From Progne subis subis (Eukaryota > Chordata > Aves > Passeriformes > Hirundinidae): a DNA stretch of 64,000 bases. The notes under the pieces were generated by a model that did not search any database, was not told the origin of the DNA, and saw nothing but the letters and a program-made list of their open reading frames with translations. Shown here in pieces: positions 11,746 to 21,290 of the stretch. Numbering within the stretch: the stretch's first letter is position 1; each line of letters starts with the position of its first letter. Location of the stretch: assembly GCA_022316685.1 (NCBI GenBank), contig JAKJHU010000024.1:6394501-6458500 (forward strand). The letters run 5' to 3'. A program made the position numbers and the translations under genes.

Positions 11746-13739
11746 ATTATGCAAATGGGAGTTCATTTGAATGTCTTGTGAGGAATGCAGCAACTGAAGC
11801 ATTGAGGAACACTTGCTGGGAAGGTACCAGATAGCCTCACTGGAAAGGGATGAGCTGCTTTTCCACTGAGCAAAGCACAGAAAGGTGGCTGCTGAGCAGT
11901 TTAAGGCTTTTAAGGAGCTTGGCTCCGCCAAACCACATTAAAACTTCGTTCACAATCTTTTAAATATCTGTTACTAAGATTTATTTGCACTCTAATACAG
12001 ACCACCAGAGCAGTCAGAATAGAGGATAAAGCAAATTAAGAGATATGGACAGCCTATACACCATTGCATGTAAGCAAGAAATGAAATCCCTTGTGCCTGG
12101 ACCATGCTTCTGTGCTTGCATGGGGATTTCTACCAGATTGCTATAGCCACACCAGTAATGAGATGTTCGCATATATAGAACAAAACACCAGGCAATTACT
12201 GAGCTGTAGTTTATTCATGGTTTATTCACTGTTAACGTGACTGGTGCAGCCTGGAAAGACCAACATCTTATGAAATACTACATTAATTGACCATGAGTTT
12301 CAATGTTTTTTTTGAAGACAGAACATTGCCTATCATTTCCTACTTCTAAAGTCTATACACCAAGCCTTAGCCTAACAAGAATGGTTTTTTTCAGATTTCT
12401 TGCAATTTTGATTTTTTTAAAAGTTTTTTTTGTGCGCAAATACAATTCAAATACTATAATCGTTTATTCAAGGCTTTGCCCCACTAAAATGCAGGTAAAG
12501 TATGTCTAAAGCACTTCTGACGTATAACTATTACAAAAAAAAACTACCCAAGTGTGTGGTTGTCTAGGTGGCTTTACAAATGAAAATCAAGGCATTAGAC
12601 ACAGACTTTGTTGTTATTGCGTTTAAATTAAGCTTGAAATGCCATGCAACTGAAATAAAAATCAGAAGCAGAACAGGGCATTGTTTGGTTTCTGAATTCT
12701 AAATGCAATCAAAAGGTAATAGTACTTATAGATTTTTCACATACAAACAGATTTAGGAAACTGATAAAAACCATTTGCTCATTGACTTAAGTAACCTGGG
12801 TGGCTTCTGTGAACAATTAAATAAGTTAACTCAGGCACCTTCTCTGTTTCAGTGCTACAGACGTACAGAATTTATATTTAAAAGGGTACTTTTTAAAAAG
12901 CAAGTAACTTTGTCATGAATGGAATTTAAGATGCGATAAAATAAAATATTAAAAAAAAACCAAGTTCAGTATTTACATTTAAAAAATAAAAAAGGGAAGT
13001 CAGCAGTTTTCATTGTGTTGCTAATAAATTTCACTTTCATATTTGCATACATAAGAATTTATTGCCACATCCTGAAGGCAGGAGTCGCTTACTTTACAAT
13101 TTTTTTTTCTTTATATATTTCTATTTCATGGTTTTATGAAAATGTTTCTATAAATCTGAAGTTCCTGAAAAACTTTTATCAGTTCAGAAAAATCTTTCAG
13201 TTGCTTTTCAGCATCTCTGATTACTTTAAACAACCTGCTGTCTCAGTAAGAGCAGAAAGTTTATTGACTCAGAATTTTCTTGAGATAGCTTTTCAAAACT
13301 TAGTATTAAAATGAGTTTAATATATTAAGCAAAGAAGCAAAAATGTACTGAAAATTTTAGGGGAGCTAGGGCCTTCTCAAGATGCATGATACCTTTTCCC
13401 AGAGTCTCAAGAATGCTAAATAAGGATAGAAAAAAAATCCTTATTTCAGAAGAAAAAGAAGTAAACCAAAACCAAACACCACCCTCAAAACACCAGATCG
13501 TGTCAAAACTGTGGGAGGAGGTTTCATCTACTCTCAGCTGTGGGTTTATATTATTGTTCTACTTGCCAGTATTTTGGGTAGTATTCTGAAGTTGAGCTTT
13601 AATCCTTTAAGGACCTCCTATCCCCTAGGCTCAGGTTTGATTCAGCATTGGAAGTGCCAGGATAGCAGCTGTTCTTAGAACAATCTGGATGAAATTTCTC
13701 AAGAGCAGCTTTTCCTGCAATATTTTAAACCAATCTGAA
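11746..13739. other. no gene seen (AT-rich unique)
   Basis: AT-rich with short A and T runs and an octamer ATTTGCAT at 13041-13048. Frames at 12303-12509 and 13015-13314 are phenylalanine/isoleucine-rich translations of T-rich DNA and not credible proteins. Confidence 0.55.
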
Positions 13740-14125
13740 TTGAGAAAAACAGGGACAAAATAAAGAAGATAAACACAGAAATCAGACAGAGTAAAACCTG
13801 GAAGGGGAATGTGGAAAGCAGAATGGGAGCTAGGAAATACACATTTGTGAAAGGACTAAAGAACCAAATGGGGAAACTGAGAGAAACATTTGGAAAAAAA
13901 TCTGAGGAGCAGAAGGCTGACAGAGGAGGCAAAATCTGTGAGGGGAAAAAGTGAAGGGGGGTAACAAGCAAGCACAGAAAGGAACACAAAAATACCATTG
14001 AAAGAGGCAGAGGAAGGACAAAGGGCAGAGATACAATAACCAACCGCATTAAACAAAAATAGCAGAGCAGAGAGATGGTGAGAAAGGTAAACTAGAAACA
14101 GAGGTCCAAAAGGAAGGCAAAATTT
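13740..14125 (+). other. purine-biased stretch
   Basis: For nearly 400 bases the + strand is strongly enriched in A and G, with repeated words such as GAGGAG, GGAAAG, AGAGGCAG and GGGGAAAAAG, but no regular period. The bias explains the long minus-strand frames at 13699-14049 and 13856-14158, which are rich in Ser, Phe, Leu and Pro because the complement is pyrimidine-rich. I do not regard those frames as genes. Confidence 0.7.
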
Positions 14126-16289
14126 TACCAAGTGGAAGCTCAACCTATAAAGCTTCATTAAGTTTACAGGAAATTAGTTTTCAGCAAAGTCCAGGCAGCA
14201 TAAGGACAGAAGCATATTAATTTCTTTGCATTCGCAATCTGCCTGCAGGTTAACAGAACCTCTGTTTACAGCAAACCCAAAAAATAAACAACCAACCTAT
14301 TGGAACTGGTAAGGGGGACATGGTATATCTACTGCCTTCTCCCTGTGAACAATGCAATCTGCTCCTTTCGTGCCCTGCTTTCAGAGCAGGAGGAACAAAC
14401 AGGCAAAACATAATTTACAGTCTTGGTTTATCTGTATCCACAGCCTGTCTGCTGATTCAAACACAGCAGAATGTGTATGTGTGCATTCAGAGAGATGGCT
14501 GTCATTAGACCAACGAAGTTAACCAATGTATAAAAGGCAGGATCAGATCAGCAATAAAGTTTACACTTCATTATGGATGTCAAAATCCTTGCTGATTTCC
14601 CCCCCCCAAGAATCTAGCTTATTGAATTTCACAAGCAAAGCCATGTCCGAGTGAACATTCAGAAATCAGCTACTTGGAAGCCTTCAGGATTAAAATCTAA
14701 AACCAGATATTTCCTTAATAAATTTACAGAATTAGAACAACTGGACATATTAACATACGTCTCTGTTTTCATGGCTGTAAAATGATTGGATTCTTGTCTC
14801 ATCAAATTTACATTGTAGAATCTGAATATAGTATGATTAGACATTATTTTAACAACTACATTACAATACAATTTAAAATAAAATGGCCCTTTATATGGCA
14901 CTAATATCAGTGTTTTAAATAACAAAGGGGACTTTTTTTAAATAGAGGAAAGGATTAGCATTTAGTTTCAATCAGTATAAGCAATGCTGTACCAGTTGGT
15001 GTCTCAAAGATTCAGAATTTTATTAATATTCCAGAGATGCATTTGTGTTGCCTCTGGGTACACTGAAAAGCCACTTAAACTGCACTTAAAGCAGCACTAC
15101 AGGATCAAATTGATGTGCATCAACCATTTACAATAAAACTTGATTATTATAAAGGCATACATATTTGCATAATTACATGTTTGATTTTTTGATAATGCGG
15201 CATACACTACAAAATGTTGCTTCATGTAGAAAGGCATCGTCAAAAAGCACCATCTGCTGTAGTGTTTAATGCACTGCAATGTTTGAAAAATTCTGAAGGT
15301 AGATTGGTGCAAATCAAAGGAGAAAGCAAAGGAGTTTTGCTAGAACAAGGGGCTCAGGGACACAGTACAGTACATGTGGACCTTTTGTTAGGCTGTCATC
15401 TGTTTCTCTCTGGCTATTTTTAAACAAAATCTTCAGAGGACAAAGGTAAAAGACAACAGAACAGCACATCCTACAGTGCACAGAACACAAGATTCATAAC
15501 TCAAGAGTGTTTGGCATAAACACATTTTTGATGCCTTCACTCAAAAAAAAAAAAAAAATCAGTAATATATGCAATGAAGAAATTTTAAAAGAAAGCAAAC
15601 TTAATGAGAATGGAACTTTTCAAAGGAATCTCTATTAAGCATCACAACAGCTTAAAAGATACAAAACTTGGAAGTAAGAATATCACCATATTTTCTTAAT
15701 TCAAAAGAAGAAGCCACCTGATACTCAGTGATACCTGACCATGTCTGAGTGTCTTGGATTACGAGCAACCCTAACGGATGCCCAATGGGTTCAGGAAGTC
15801 TGATGCTAAGATTGCAGAAGTAGATGTGGATCCTAGATTACAAGAAAGAGCAAGTGCTTCTAGACTGAGGACTGTTAGCCCAGAGTTCTTGTATCCTAAA
15901 AATATGCATAATTTTGATTAGCACTACAAGTCTATCATTTTCATACCTGAGGCTTTTTTCCAAAGTGGATTTTGAGACAAGACATTAATCAAATGTAGTT
16001 GTAACTGTTTGTAATATTCTGCCATCCTGAGGAGTTTTATGCATGCATCCAGAATACACATACACACACAGAAAAGGGTCATCTGTGGCTTTTTCCAAGA
16101 CTGTTGCTACCTCTGAGCTGTGCTGGGAACATTTTTGGACATTGTCCTGGATAGTAAAGCACAGCACAAAGCCAAGACATGGAGGATCTGGCAGGGAAGT
16201 CAATAGGCATGTACAAGCCTGTTGCTTCGCAGTAGGAGCTCATTCCTTCACAAATTGGCCTTTGGTAAGCAGTGTGATTCATTGCTCAG
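14126..16289. other. no gene seen; short homopolymers
   Basis: Contains 9 C at 14599-14607, 16 A at 15543-15558 and an octamer ATTTGCAT at 15163-15170. Frames of up to 88 codons are chance. No interspersed repeat recognised before the SINE-like segment that follows. Confidence 0.55.
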
Positions 16290-16445
16290 GGATTGGATTA
16301 CAAGCTGGAAACCAGCTGACAGAACTTGGGCAACTCATTTCACTTCTCCATGCTATCCATTTTCCTTCCTCCTGTTTTTCACATCACATTAGTTGAAAAT
16401 TATAAAACTCTTCAGGGCAAGAAAGGACTTTTTCATAATACCAGT
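16290..16445 (+). repeat. probable ancient MIR-like SINE fragment
   Basis: The stretch CAGAACTTGGGCAACTCATTTCACTTCTCC (positions 16319-16349, given here by its key words ACTTGGGCAACTCA and CACTTCTCC) follows the MIR core (GACCTTGGGCAAGTCACTTAACCTCTC-type). It runs into a C/T-rich part like the CAGTTTCCTCATC region. A later AAACTCTTCAGGGCAAGAAAGGACT segment (about 16404-16429) resembles the tail AAACTCTTTGGGGCAGGGACT of old amniote SINE/LINE elements. Very diverged. Family assignment is from memory of the consensus. Confidence 0.45.
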
Positions 16446-17128
16446 TTTCCAGCATGTTGGTTATTAAACAAGCTTTTATCTCTAGGCACCTCAAGGTATA
16501 CCAGGACACAAACAACAGTTGGATTATATGCTGTGTGTGGGATAAATACCAAGTCAAGTAAAAAGCATCTTTAACACAATCTGACTATAAAGTCCAGCAG
16601 TCAAGAATAGCATCTGGCTCCAAGATGTATTCTACAGCCCATGACACCAAAGAGCTTCAGAAACGAAACAGATAAATTTTGTCCAGATACCTGAAGGAAA
16701 ATGTGGTTGTGTATGTGTGAATGCAAATATCTCAAAACCTTCTGTGCCTAAACCACAACAGCTTGCATGTAGATTCATTGAAACCAAAAGGATGGCCATA
16801 GAACTGGAAGCCCTAAAGCACTGCTGGCCTGTTAGGCTATACTACATCTGGACTATGATAAATTTACATTCCCACCAAGAAAACAGCCACTGTTGTGTAG
16901 TTATGAGACAGATTTTCTTTCACATTATGAGGCAGAATGTGCTTGAGTCCCCTGTTATGCATCAGATAATTAAGCATCCAGGTTTCTTACCCTGACTTAT
17001 CAGGTAAAATTATAGCTTGGCATCAGAGATACCGAACACCCACACTGTCATTGACTTAGATCAGCACTGTGAAATCCAACGCTTCTGAAAAACCAAATCT
17101 TTTGCATGTTTTCCAGAAGAGTATGAAA

Positions 17129-17162
<34 letters not shown>

Positions 17163-17799
17163 TAGCAAACATACTGTTGTTTGTACACAGTTCATGAAGT
17201 CAGAAACATTTATCTTTTGATATATTCCCCATATCAGCCATTGATGGATTGAACTGGACTGCACTATGATGCAGTGCCATTCCCTCTGCCAGCACTTGAC
17301 GCAGAAAGTGAATGGTTTCTTGCTCATCAGGTACCCATACTAGAAAGATAATGTTGTATTTATAGAATAGTATTGAAAATAGCCCCAAATTATAACAAAG
17401 CCTCAAAGACATCTGTACTTCTTTCCCACTGAAGTCTCTACATCCATTTGGTCATAGCACTCAAAAAGGAAACAAAACCAGCCAGGCAGACACAAATCTT
17501 TAGAAACAATGAGTTTCTCTTTGTGCCTTAATATTCTGCTCTTGGTGAGCTTCTCTAAGTCTGCACTAATCGTTGCTGGAATCAGCACAGCAGCGGCTGC
17601 TAAGCAAAGTCTTTTTCTCCACTCTCTCTGCACTAGGCAGACAGGGTTTTCATTACATATATCATTTTCAACTTGCTGCAGTGATTCCACAAAGAGAGGA
17701 GGATTTAGAAAGCTAATGAATGGGGGTGGGGAGCAGGCTAGGGTTGGAGCTTCTATGCTAATGTTTAAGGCTAGATACTATGAATGGCTTCACACACAA
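16446..17799. other. no gene seen; contains long T run
   Basis: Repeat-free apart from the homopolymer at 17131-17160. An octamer ATGCAAAT lies at about 16722-16729. Frames at 16717-16995, 17403-17690 and 17509-17832 overlap on opposite strands and lack family features. Confidence 0.5.
17131..17160 (+). repeat. run of 30 T
   Basis: Thirty consecutive T. No recognisable SINE or processed gene copy lies immediately upstream on the minus strand, so it is not evidently a retroposon tail; CR1 also lacks poly(A). Confidence 0.9.
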
Positions 17800-18080
17800 G
17801 GCACTGCCACCGATTTTATTTTCATTGCATGACACTGACAGACTGACAGCCAAATCATTCATCTCTAGTTAATTAATCATAGTTGAGGAGGGGGATTTTT
17901 TTTTTTTTTCTAACATTTATTGCTACGGGATTTAGGGCAAGGCTCGTTGGCCATTGCCGTGCCCTGGTTGTTATTGTGCTGCAATGACAACAAAATTATT
18001 TATCTTTTTGTTGCTAATTAAGAACAGAAGTGAAGAATAGATTTGGTCTGAATATACTATAGTATCTAGGGACCATTTAC
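17800..18080. promoter_or_regulatory. candidate enhancer-like noncoding block
   Basis: Two TGACAG words (17836-17841 and 17844-17849), the core bound by MEIS/TGIF-type TALE homeodomain proteins, are followed by TTAATTAA (17869-17876). A near-perfect inverted repeat of SOX-like half-sites lies at 17967-17991: GTTGTTATTG, a 5-base spacer, then CAATGACAAC, with 9 of 10 arm positions pairing. A run of T interrupts the block around 17897-17911. Such grouping resembles vertebrate developmental enhancers. Conservation was not tested. Confidence 0.35.
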
Positions 18081-19129
18081 TACATCATAAGGAGATGCAA
18101 GAGATGCTGTAACTCAGTATATCTACAAGACTCTTGCTGCTTTATTATTAAGAAAAAAACTTCATCTTGTAACTTAACTGACACAAAGTAAGCAGTTCAT
18201 AAATAAGATTAACATGAATGAGAAAAAAAAAAACATTCCCCTTCCTCTCCCCAGGTGAAAAGATACACCTCTTTCCAAGCTCCCTTCCAGTGCAGAACAC
18301 TGTGGCACCAATATCAGTACCCCTGCTACTGTTCAGCAGCTTGGTCTGTCTAGCTCACCTTTTGTAGACATGTCATTAATATTGCCTGCCACTTGGGAGA
18401 ACAGACTACACTGATTACAAAATACTGGTTCTATAAATCTGATAATTTTAATGATAAACCAGGATATTTTAGGCTTTCTTGTCCCTGAAGAACCAAGAAC
18501 AATTGCGGATTGATTGTAAACCAATTAAGGACCTTAGAGCTATAAGTTGTGAATATAATTTCTTTCTCCTAGGGGAAGAAAACAAAATAAACAAACAAAC
18601 AAAAAAAAATTTTCTAGTTCTTAGCTCTCTGCATAATAATTTATGATGTGAAGCTGTTAATTCAGATCTGAATGCTGAATTATGACTTCAACTTTCTCAA
18701 GCCATAGTTATCACCAGATCCTACTCAGCTGCCTCTTTCAGTGACCAACATTCACTGACATGTCAGGCAGAGAGGGAAGAAAGTGGTGAACGTCACAGAA
18801 CACAGGCATATGGCCAAGCACAAGCAGTTTTCCCCTTTAGGGGATGCTGTTCTCTGCAACACTTCACAGAAATTAAATAAACACTAGTTGTAGTCAGTGG
18901 CCCCATTTCAACAGCAATTCCCTCCTTAAATGAGAATATTGGACGCGTGAGGAGCCTCAGGATACGGTACAGCCTTTGAGAAGGTGTTCTCCAGACTGAC
19001 CACAGCAACTCCCATCAGGGCAGGTCACCACTGTCCTTAGAGCTGAATGGAAACTACAAGGATTAGTTAATACCCTTTATTTTACATTTAAGGCTATTCC
19101 CTGCATCTATATCCTGCTGCCAATGCTCA
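18081..19129. other. no gene seen; small AAAC repeat
   Basis: An (AAAC)n-like A/C stretch sits at about 18579-18609. Short frames at 18333-18524 and 18793-19008 have no support. Confidence 0.55.
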
Positions 19130-19496
19130 GTTAATAGGCTCCTGTAGTGAATAACATCATGTGCTCTGTCAATTATTAATAATGAGACAAGTGTTTTCAC
19201 ATCAGAATGCCAACTTGTAATGTGATGAGCCTGTATTGTACGAGCGTATCAAAGCTCAGTCTCACAACATCACTAGTTTGCTAAGTGAACTTTGAACAGG
19301 ATTTATTCCCCAGTCTGTTCGATCCTAATTTTCATAAATTTTGAAAACAGGAAATGCCTTTTCCTTGGCAACATTTTTAGATTACGGTTTGTATTTTAGG
19401 TGCTTGATTTACTGCTACATTGCATTTATTCTAACACATCATTGATCCCCTGTCTCATACATCAGATTTAGTCACTTTTTTATTGCATAATTTCCA
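19130..19496. promoter_or_regulatory. candidate conserved block upstream of Harbinger fossil
   Basis: Complex sequence rich in TAAT/ATTA (for example AATTATTAATAATGAG near 19172) that directly precedes the transposase relic. I could not read further transposase motifs in it, such as the first catalytic Asp region. The bases TTTCCAG at 19491-19497 end at the first recognisable transposase codon, so an old splice acceptor is possible but weak, because the pyrimidine tract is poor. Confidence 0.2.
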
Positions 19497-19778
19497 GGTG
19501 ACAGTGGCTATCCAGGACAGAAACAGCTGATGGATCTAATTTGATTTTGCCCTTCTACCAGCAGAAGTTCACTTACTCAGTAGTCATTGATCACCCAAAG
19601 GTCTTCTGGGATTGTGAAATCTCATTCTCGGTGTCTTTTCCAATTGTCAAAGCACAGGCTCAATACCACATTTGACATCCTTGCAGCCTGCCTAGTTCTG
19701 CATAACACAGCAGTCAGCCATGGGGTTATAGTCGATGATGGGACTCTCATAAAGGATGACAAGGCTAAGTCTTACTGA
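19497..19778 (+). pseudogene. PIF/Harbinger transposase C-terminal fossil (HARBI1-like)
   Basis: PIF/Harbinger transposases are DDE enzymes that move DNA transposons; vertebrate HARBI1 is a domesticated relative. One reading frame shows GDSGYP at its start, the block containing the second catalytic Asp. After about 28 codons it continues with RSSGIVKSHSRCL, matching the family's ER-x-x-G-x-x-K-x-R-F-R-C-L block, and then ACLVLHN, matching its A-C-C-V-L-H-N block, with an acidic tail VDDGTLIKDD. Two in-frame stops interrupt it (TGA at 19542-19544, TAG at 19581-19583). The third catalytic acid, normally Glu just before Arg in the ER block, is read as Gln (CAA, 19596-19598). About 90 codons remain of the roughly 350 usual in the family. 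It cannot encode an active enzyme. No terminal inverted repeats were found. Confidence 0.8.
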
Positions 19779-21126
19779 CTTCAGACATGCCAAAAAGGTA
19801 GATCTTTCTGAAAGGTGGGTTTGCTGATGATAAGCAAGGGGCAGCTCAGTGACAGCCATATCTTTAACAAGGAATAGGAAGAACTGGGAAAGGATGATTA
19901 GAGACAGAAAAGTCAGATAGTAAAGGAAGAAGGAAATGCAGGAGGAGTTTTACACAAAGATCCATAGGTCTAAAAGCAAAGAAATTGCTCTACTTAGTGT
20001 AGGAAGATGACTGAATTCCTCTATCTGTGGCTTACTGTTCCCAGCTAAAACAAAAGATAGTGCCCTGTGCACACCCCATTCAGTTCAGCAGCAAGACAGC
20101 AAGCCTGGTGGAGGGTACTGCCAGAAAAATAATCATTTTTAAAGTGGTTGTAAAAATCTTCTAGTCACTAAGTGCACACAGAGAAGCAAGATGAGGTTAA
20201 TGAAACTTCAACAACTGTTTATGTTCAGTAAGATTACTTCACCCTGAGTTTTTGAGAGCAGATAAGGTGGAAAAAAAAGACATTGGGAAGGTGGATGACA
20301 TTTAAAAGAAGCAGTATTAAAGTATCCATGACGAGAATAAGGACAACTATTTTGTCAACAGCAAACACATTTATCTTCATCTGGGAGAAACAGCTGATAG
20401 TTCCTGTTACCTGAGGGAATTCTAAACCTTGAGCTAATCCGTGCACCTACTGCACAATTTTGCAGTCATCAATATTTAGCTTACCAGTTTTGGAACAAAT
20501 TCTTTACCAAATATGAGTTTCTTTCATAGTAACAAACATTATAATCAGAACAGACACTCTTTAATCACAGATTGTTTTCTGAACACATTTGCCAGTCTCA
20601 TTTCAAACTGTTTGAGCACCTGAGCTTTCATTTCTCCTCTCTGGAAAGTATTCACTAGCCTAAATGCAGCCAGCTATTCTGGGTAACTGTGCTCTGATAG
20701 GCATTGTTCATTTTCTCTTTTTTTCCACTCATCTTTTGGAGAACATAAAAATAATTTTCTCCTTCTGTGCTTAAAACCCTTCCACAATAATCAGCTGCTT
20801 CATCTTCTTGTCATAATCTTATTTATATTCAAATAGGCACCACTGTTGCTGTGCCCCGTCAAGAGACTTGGTCAATAGTTCCAAAAACACAAAAGTCACA
20901 GGGGAAAATGATGGGGAATTACATTCCCAGTAAAATGGTATTTAAAATCCCTTGCTTGGCTTGCAGACTATGATGCTTTCATTTAGAACTACTGGTTTAT
21001 TTCAAATGGAATTTTATTCAAACAGAATGAAAGCATAGCTTCTGAGGCAAGAGCTGAAGCTGAAGAGCTGGCACAGAGGGGGAGTGATCCCATACTTAAC
21101 ATCACCTCTCAGAGCTGTGATCACTC
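19779..21126. other. no gene seen (unique noncoding)
   Basis: Mixed AT-rich sequence. Frame 20234-20446 (-) has no family features. The end of the Harbinger element could not be placed here. Confidence 0.5.
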
Positions 21127-21290
21127 TCTATTTTGCTACAAACACACTGTGCAGCCTTAGTCAAGTTGCTTAGGGGTTTTTTGTGGCTTAATTCCCCATC
21201 TTTGAGATAACTATGACTTAGACTCCCTATCTCATAGGCACACAGTGAGGATGAATGCATTAAAAAAAGAATTAATATATCACAATATAG
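21127..21290 (+). repeat. MIR-type SINE (ancient, diverged)
   Basis: The order of words follows the MIR core and 3' part: ACACACTGTGCAGCCTTAGT then CAAGTTGCTTA, TTCCCCATCTTTGAGATAA, a CTCCCTATCTCATAGGC segment and CACAGTGAGGATGAATGCATTAA. The family consensus reads approximately CTGTGTGACCTTGGGCAAGTCACTTA, then a CCCATCTGTAAAATGG segment, CTACCTCATAGGG and TGTGAGGATTAAATGA. MIRs are old tRNA-derived CORE-SINEs that predate the split of mammals and birds. The minus-strand frame at 21102-21314 is a shadow of this repeat. Confidence 0.72.

Noticed and set aside
13699..14158. Minus-strand frames of 100-116 codons with hydrophobic runs that look like membrane segments
   Set aside because: They translate the pyrimidine-rich complement of a purine-skewed stretch, which automatically gives Phe, Leu, Ser and Pro.
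17131..17160. T30 as the tail of a minus-strand retroposon
   Set aside because: No SINE or processed gene body adjoins it, and avian CR1 does not end in poly(A).
19497..19778. Functional HARBI1 gene
   Set aside because: Two in-frame stops, a changed catalytic residue and no N-terminal part exclude it.
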